Below, one piece after another: positions 6,310 to 8,573 of a stretch of 8,573 bases of DNA. Below the pieces are notes generated by a model. It worked only from the letters and a program-made list of their open reading frames with translations, searched no databases and was not told the DNA's origin. Source of the DNA: an uncultured Planctomycetota bacterium (lineage in GTDB: Bacteria; Planctomycetota; Phycisphaerae; Sedimentisphaerales; Anaerobacaceae); NCBI GenBank assembly GCA_903927855.1, contig CAIYOL010000303.1:1-8573 (forward strand). Direction: 5' to 3'. Position 1 is the stretch's first letter. Each line of letters begins with the position of its first letter. The position numbers and the translations under genes were made by a program.

Positions 6310-6338
6310 TTGACAAAAACAAAACTTTATAATATATC
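6310..6338 (+). promoter_or_regulatory. Sigma70-like promoter of the GLUG-repeat gene
   Basis: TTGACA (6310-6315) is followed after 17 bases by TATATC (6333-6338). A perfect TATAAT (6328-6333) overlaps but is only 12 bases from the -35, so it would need another -35. Start predicted near 6345, leader of about 50 bases. Confidence 0.55.
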
Positions 6339-6381
6339 ATCACCCATGTCGTAATGTTCTTTCTTTAGAGACTTAATTTTT

Positions 6382-6386
6382 GGAGG
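6382..6386 (+). promoter_or_regulatory. Ribosome binding site of the GLUG-repeat gene
   Basis: GGAGG placed 7 bases before the ATG at 6394, a near-ideal Shine-Dalgarno that fixes the start. Confidence 0.8.
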
Positions 6387-6393
6387 CAGGCAG

Positions 6394-7887
6394 ATGAAGA
6401 TTCACCAGTTTTCCGCTGTCGTTATAACCAGTTTTGCTTTCGTATTGTTTATTGGGGTTACTTCGGCCAATGCGGCACCGTGGGCCGGAAGCGGCACCTC
6501 AGCCGACCCATACCAGATTTGGAACGCCAACGACCTTAATGCGATTGGCGCAAATACCACATATTATGGTTCCTGTTTCAAGCTGATGGCCGATATCAAT
6601 CTGGGAGGGATTACTTATACCGATGCGGTCATTCCCTACTCAGATACGACCTTTACAGGCGTTTTTGACGGCAACACACACATAATATCCAATCTCACAA
6701 TCAATACTTCCGGGGCCAGTACAAGCTACCTCGGCCTGTTTGGCTGTTTAGACAACGCTGTTCTGAAAAATCTCGGCATTAAAAATTTGAATATCACTAC
6801 AGGTGCCTCCTCGCAGAGTATCGGCGCATTGGCAGGCCTCAATGCCGGCACAATCGAGGAGTGCTTTGCGCAAGGCACAATCACAGGCGGTAATGCTTCT
6901 GTCTATATAGGCGGTCTTGTCGGTCAAAACGGTTCAATTATCCAAAATTGCTACGCTGATGTTGACGTAAGCAGCGCAGGTCAGTATATCGGCGGCCTGG
7001 CAGGAACGTGCTTAGGTGCCTTCAATTGCTATGCTGCAGGTCATATCAGCGGCGGCAGCGCCGTCGGTGGTTTTGCAGGCTACGCGTACTATCCGCCATA
7101 CATTCAATATTGCTATTACCTCCGCCTTAGTGATGGAGGCGGACCCAATAATGGAATAGGGACAGAACTTAGCGATGCGCAAATGCGGCAGCAAAGCAGT
7201 TTTGTCGGCTGGGACTTCTTTGCGGAGGCAGTCAACGGCACAGAAGAACTGTGGGAAATGGACGGCTATCCGATATTGTCGTGGCAGACGCCTGTTGGTT
7301 TTCGCGAATTTGCCATGCTGGCAAAGTTCTGGCTGGAGCCAAACTGCCCGCCGGGCCAGCTCTGTTCGACAGTTGACTGGTACACTGACGGCCGTATCGA
7401 TTTCAATGACCTCGCCCAACTGTGCAAAAGCTGGCTGGGTTCGCGGGTCGCTACCGACTATCCGATAATCGGCGATAATTTCGAGACCAACGATTTCTCT
7501 GCTCTGCCCTGGGTACAGGGAGGAATCGCCAATTGGGTAACACAACCGGACACGGTTTGGGAGGGAGTCTATTCAGCTAAATCCGGAGCAATCTCGCACA
7601 GCCAGACAAGCTCTATTGAATTCACAATCGACACTGGCGATCGCGAAATCATCAGTTTTTACTGCAAGGTCTCAAGTGAAAGCGGCTTTGACGGCCTTAC
7701 CTTTTACATTGACGGCGACCCCAGGTTGATGGGCTTATCCGGCGAATACGGCTGGAGCGAGATAAGTTTCAACTTCGCCCCTGGCCTTCATACCTTTAAA
7801 TGGACGTATTCCAAGGACAGCGGCGGCAGCAGCGGCAGCGACTGTGCCTGGCTCGACAACATCAGGCTGCTCAAACTGGTCGAATAA
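6394..7887 (+). CDS. Secreted GLUG-repeat protein with dockerin-like EF-hand segment and C-terminal beta-sandwich-like domain
   Basis: A 497-residue exported protein, likely surface-associated; its binding partner or substrate is unknown. Residues 1-28 form the signal peptide (hydrophobic VVITSFAFVLFIGV, cut near ANA). An N-terminal region (29-105) contains FDGNTHIISNLTI, usual in front of GLUG repeats. Repeats follow at about 111-230, each built on a G-x-F/L-x-G core with a Cys-Tyr/Phe-Ala strand: YLGLFGCL, IGALAGLNAGTIEECFAQG, IGGLVGQNGSIIQNCYADV, IGGLAGTCLGAFNCYAAG and VGGFAGYA. Residues 302-350 resemble a planctomycete dockerin-like pair; the second half (TDGRIDFNDLAQLCKSWLG) has a calcium-loop pattern, the first half does not. 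Residues 360-493 look like a secreted jelly-roll or binding domain (ETNDFSALPW, FYIDG, HTFKWTYSKD, CAWLDNI). It ends in LLKLVE, without a PEP-CTERM signal. Its stop lies 13 bases from the convergent synthase gene. Confidence 0.88.
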   Translation: MKIHQFSAVVITSFAFVLFIGVTSANAAPWAGSGTSADPYQIWNANDLNAIGANTTYYGSCFKLMADINLGGITYTDAVIPYSDTTFTGVFDGNTHIISNLTINTSGASTSYLGLFGCLDNAVLKNLGIKNLNITTGASSQSIGALAGLNAGTIEECFAQGTITGGNASVYIGGLVGQNGSIIQNCYADVDVSSAGQYIGGLAGTCLGAFNCYAAGHISGGSAVGGFAGYAYYPPYIQYCYYLRLSDGGGPNNGIGTELSDAQMRQQSSFVGWDFFAEAVNGTEELWEMDGYPILSWQTPVGFREFAMLAKFWLEPNCPPGQLCSTVDWYTDGRIDFNDLAQLCKSWLGSRVATDYPIIGDNFETNDFSALPWVQGGIANWVTQPDTVWEGVYSAKSGAISHSQTSSIEFTIDTGDREIISFYCKVSSESGFDGLTFYIDGDPRLMGLSGEYGWSEISFNFAPGLHTFKWTYSKDSGGSSGSDCAWLDNIRLLKLVE

Positions 7888-7900
7888 TTACGGATACTTT

Positions 7901-8573
7901 TTATATTCTGTCGCCGCTTAGGATTTTTGAGAAATCATAGGGGTCGAGGAAGGCGTTAGGGCCTTTGGGGTTGTATTTGGTGAGCATTTTGAGACAGGCG
8001 GTGAATTTTTTGTCAAGCCCGGCTATGAAACAATCAGGACGGTTTTCCTGATGTTTGGGAAATTCGATTTGATATGCGTGGAGAGTCAATCGCTCGATAA
8101 GCGGTCTTTCGATTTGGTTTCTGCCAAGCCGATATTCCGATTTGAATTCGGAGAGAAATATCGGCTGACTGCTGCCATATAACGGGTCAATCGCCAACGG
8201 CAGAGCTATGCTGGGCAGGTGGACGCGGATTTGATGTGTTCGGCCGGTCAGGGGTTTGACTGCCAATAAGGCAAATCTGCCGAAGTCGGCAAGCAAGCGC
8301 CAATTGGTAACCGCGGTCTTTCCCTTCTTTTTAGCGATGCACATAAGAGTTGTATTTTTGGGGTCGCGGGTTAAGGGCGCATCGATTGTGCCTTGCGTGG
8401 CGGGGACGAAGCCGGCTACGATAGCCAGATAGGTTTTTTTGACCTCCCTTTTTTCAAAGTAAGTGGTGAATTTAGTCTGTGCCTCGATATTTTTGGCCAG
8501 GAGCATAACGCCTGAGGTATCCTTATCGAGGCGATGGACGAGGCGCAGTTGAGCGCAAACGGCCGGTGTGAGC
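7901..8573 (-). CDS. RluA-family pseudouridine synthase, N-terminus beyond the window
   Basis: Partial gene, open to the right edge of the window; the first in-frame ATG (8506-8504) is internal and not the start. At least 223 residues are visible. The enzyme converts specific uridines in rRNA or tRNA to pseudouridine. Reading from the edge, the frame gives LRLVHRLDKDTSGVMLLAKN, the family active-site motif; the catalytic Asp is encoded at 8527-8525. Further along are KKTYLAIVAG, the RTHQIRVHL motif and AIDPLYG, all typical of the RluA/RluC/RluD group. The C-terminal roughly 45 residues, from the PKHQENRPD segment to the end, are less conserved. Any N-terminal S4 domain would lie outside. The target base cannot be told from sequence. 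It converges on the GLUG-repeat gene, and no terminator is evident in the 13-base gap. Confidence 0.93.
   Translation of the reverse strand, partial: LTPAVCAQLRLVHRLDKDTSGVMLLAKNIEAQTKFTTYFEKREVKKTYLAIVAGFVPATQGTIDAPLTRDPKNTTLMCIAKKKGKTAVTNWRLLADFGRFALLAVKPLTGRTHQIRVHLPSIALPLAIDPLYGSSQPIFLSEFKSEYRLGRNQIERPLIERLTLHAYQIEFPKHQENRPDCFIAGLDKKFTACLKMLTKYNPKGPNAFLDPYDFSKILSGDRI

Larger units (their letters stand above)
6080..6393. other. Divergent intergenic region between the PEP-CTERM and GLUG-repeat genes
   Basis: A 314-base stretch with no separate gene. It holds the two outward-facing promoters (6208-6237 minus, 6310-6338 plus), a 26-codon in-frame upstream extension of the PEP-CTERM gene, and a short dyad ACAGC-N9-GCTGT (6269-6287) about midway between the two -35 boxes. 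No RNA gene or longer repeat is seen. Confidence 0.6.

Noticed and set aside
6080..6343. Full 295-residue version of the minus-strand PEP-CTERM protein starting at 6343
   Set aside because: It would begin upstream of the consensus promoter at 6208-6237, has no ribosome binding site, and would bury a normal signal peptide behind 88 residues.
7012..7545. Minus-strand open frame of 177 codons opposite the GLUG-repeat gene
   Set aside because: Antisense shadow of a gene with a clear signal peptide, repeats and ribosome binding site; no domain or ribosome binding site of its own.
8504..8506. ATG at 8506 as the start of the pseudouridine synthase
   Set aside because: The open frame continues upstream to the window edge and encodes the catalytic HRLDKDTSG motif, so this Met is internal.

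Overview
The window looks like a chromosomal segment of a Planctomycetota bacterium, most likely class Phycisphaerae (Sedimentisphaerales-like). This is inferred from protein style rather than a database match. Two secreted proteins end in a PEP-CTERM sorting signal of the VPEPAT...LLGLGSL...LLRKR type. A third carries GLUG-type repeats plus a planctomycete-style dockerin-like EF-hand segment. The amino-acid operon uses a phosphoglycerate-mutase-like protein where a homoserine kinase would be expected. Base composition looks moderate and fairly even, and there are no insertion sequences, tRNA or rRNA genes, or CRISPR arrays.

Layout. At the left is a small secreted PEP-CTERM protein on the plus strand (101-700) with its own terminator (707-746). 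It converges on a four-gene minus-strand operon read from right to left: hom (homoserine dehydrogenase, 5160-3838), a PGM-like alkaline-phosphatase-superfamily enzyme (3841-2651, proposed homoserine kinase), lysC (aspartokinase, 2624-1383) and a membrane-anchored or secreted staphylococcal-nuclease-like protein (1369-677). The hom/PGM-like junction is a 4-base TTGA overlap, the other gaps are 26 and 13 bases, and one sigma70-like promoter precedes hom. Upstream of that promoter lies a tract of about 120 bp with A-runs repeated every 10-12 bases, which is expected to be intrinsically curved. It abuts the terminator of the next gene.

Further right are a second PEP-CTERM protein (minus strand, 6079-5456) and a large secreted GLUG/dockerin-like protein (plus strand, 6394-7887), divergently transcribed from a 314-base intergenic region with two consensus-like promoters. 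The window ends in the 3' part of an RluA-family pseudouridine synthase gene (minus strand, 7901 to beyond 8573). Its catalytic HRLD motif is visible only when the frame is followed to the window edge.

How the genes work together. LysC and Hom catalyse steps 1 and 3 of the aspartate pathway (aspartate to aspartyl phosphate; aspartate semialdehyde to homoserine). The PGM-like enzyme between them is best explained as the homoserine-phosphorylating step toward threonine. Both LysC and Hom carry ACT domains, so feedback control by end-product amino acids is likely. The surrounding secreted proteins belong to the cell-surface repertoire and have no evident link to amino-acid synthesis.
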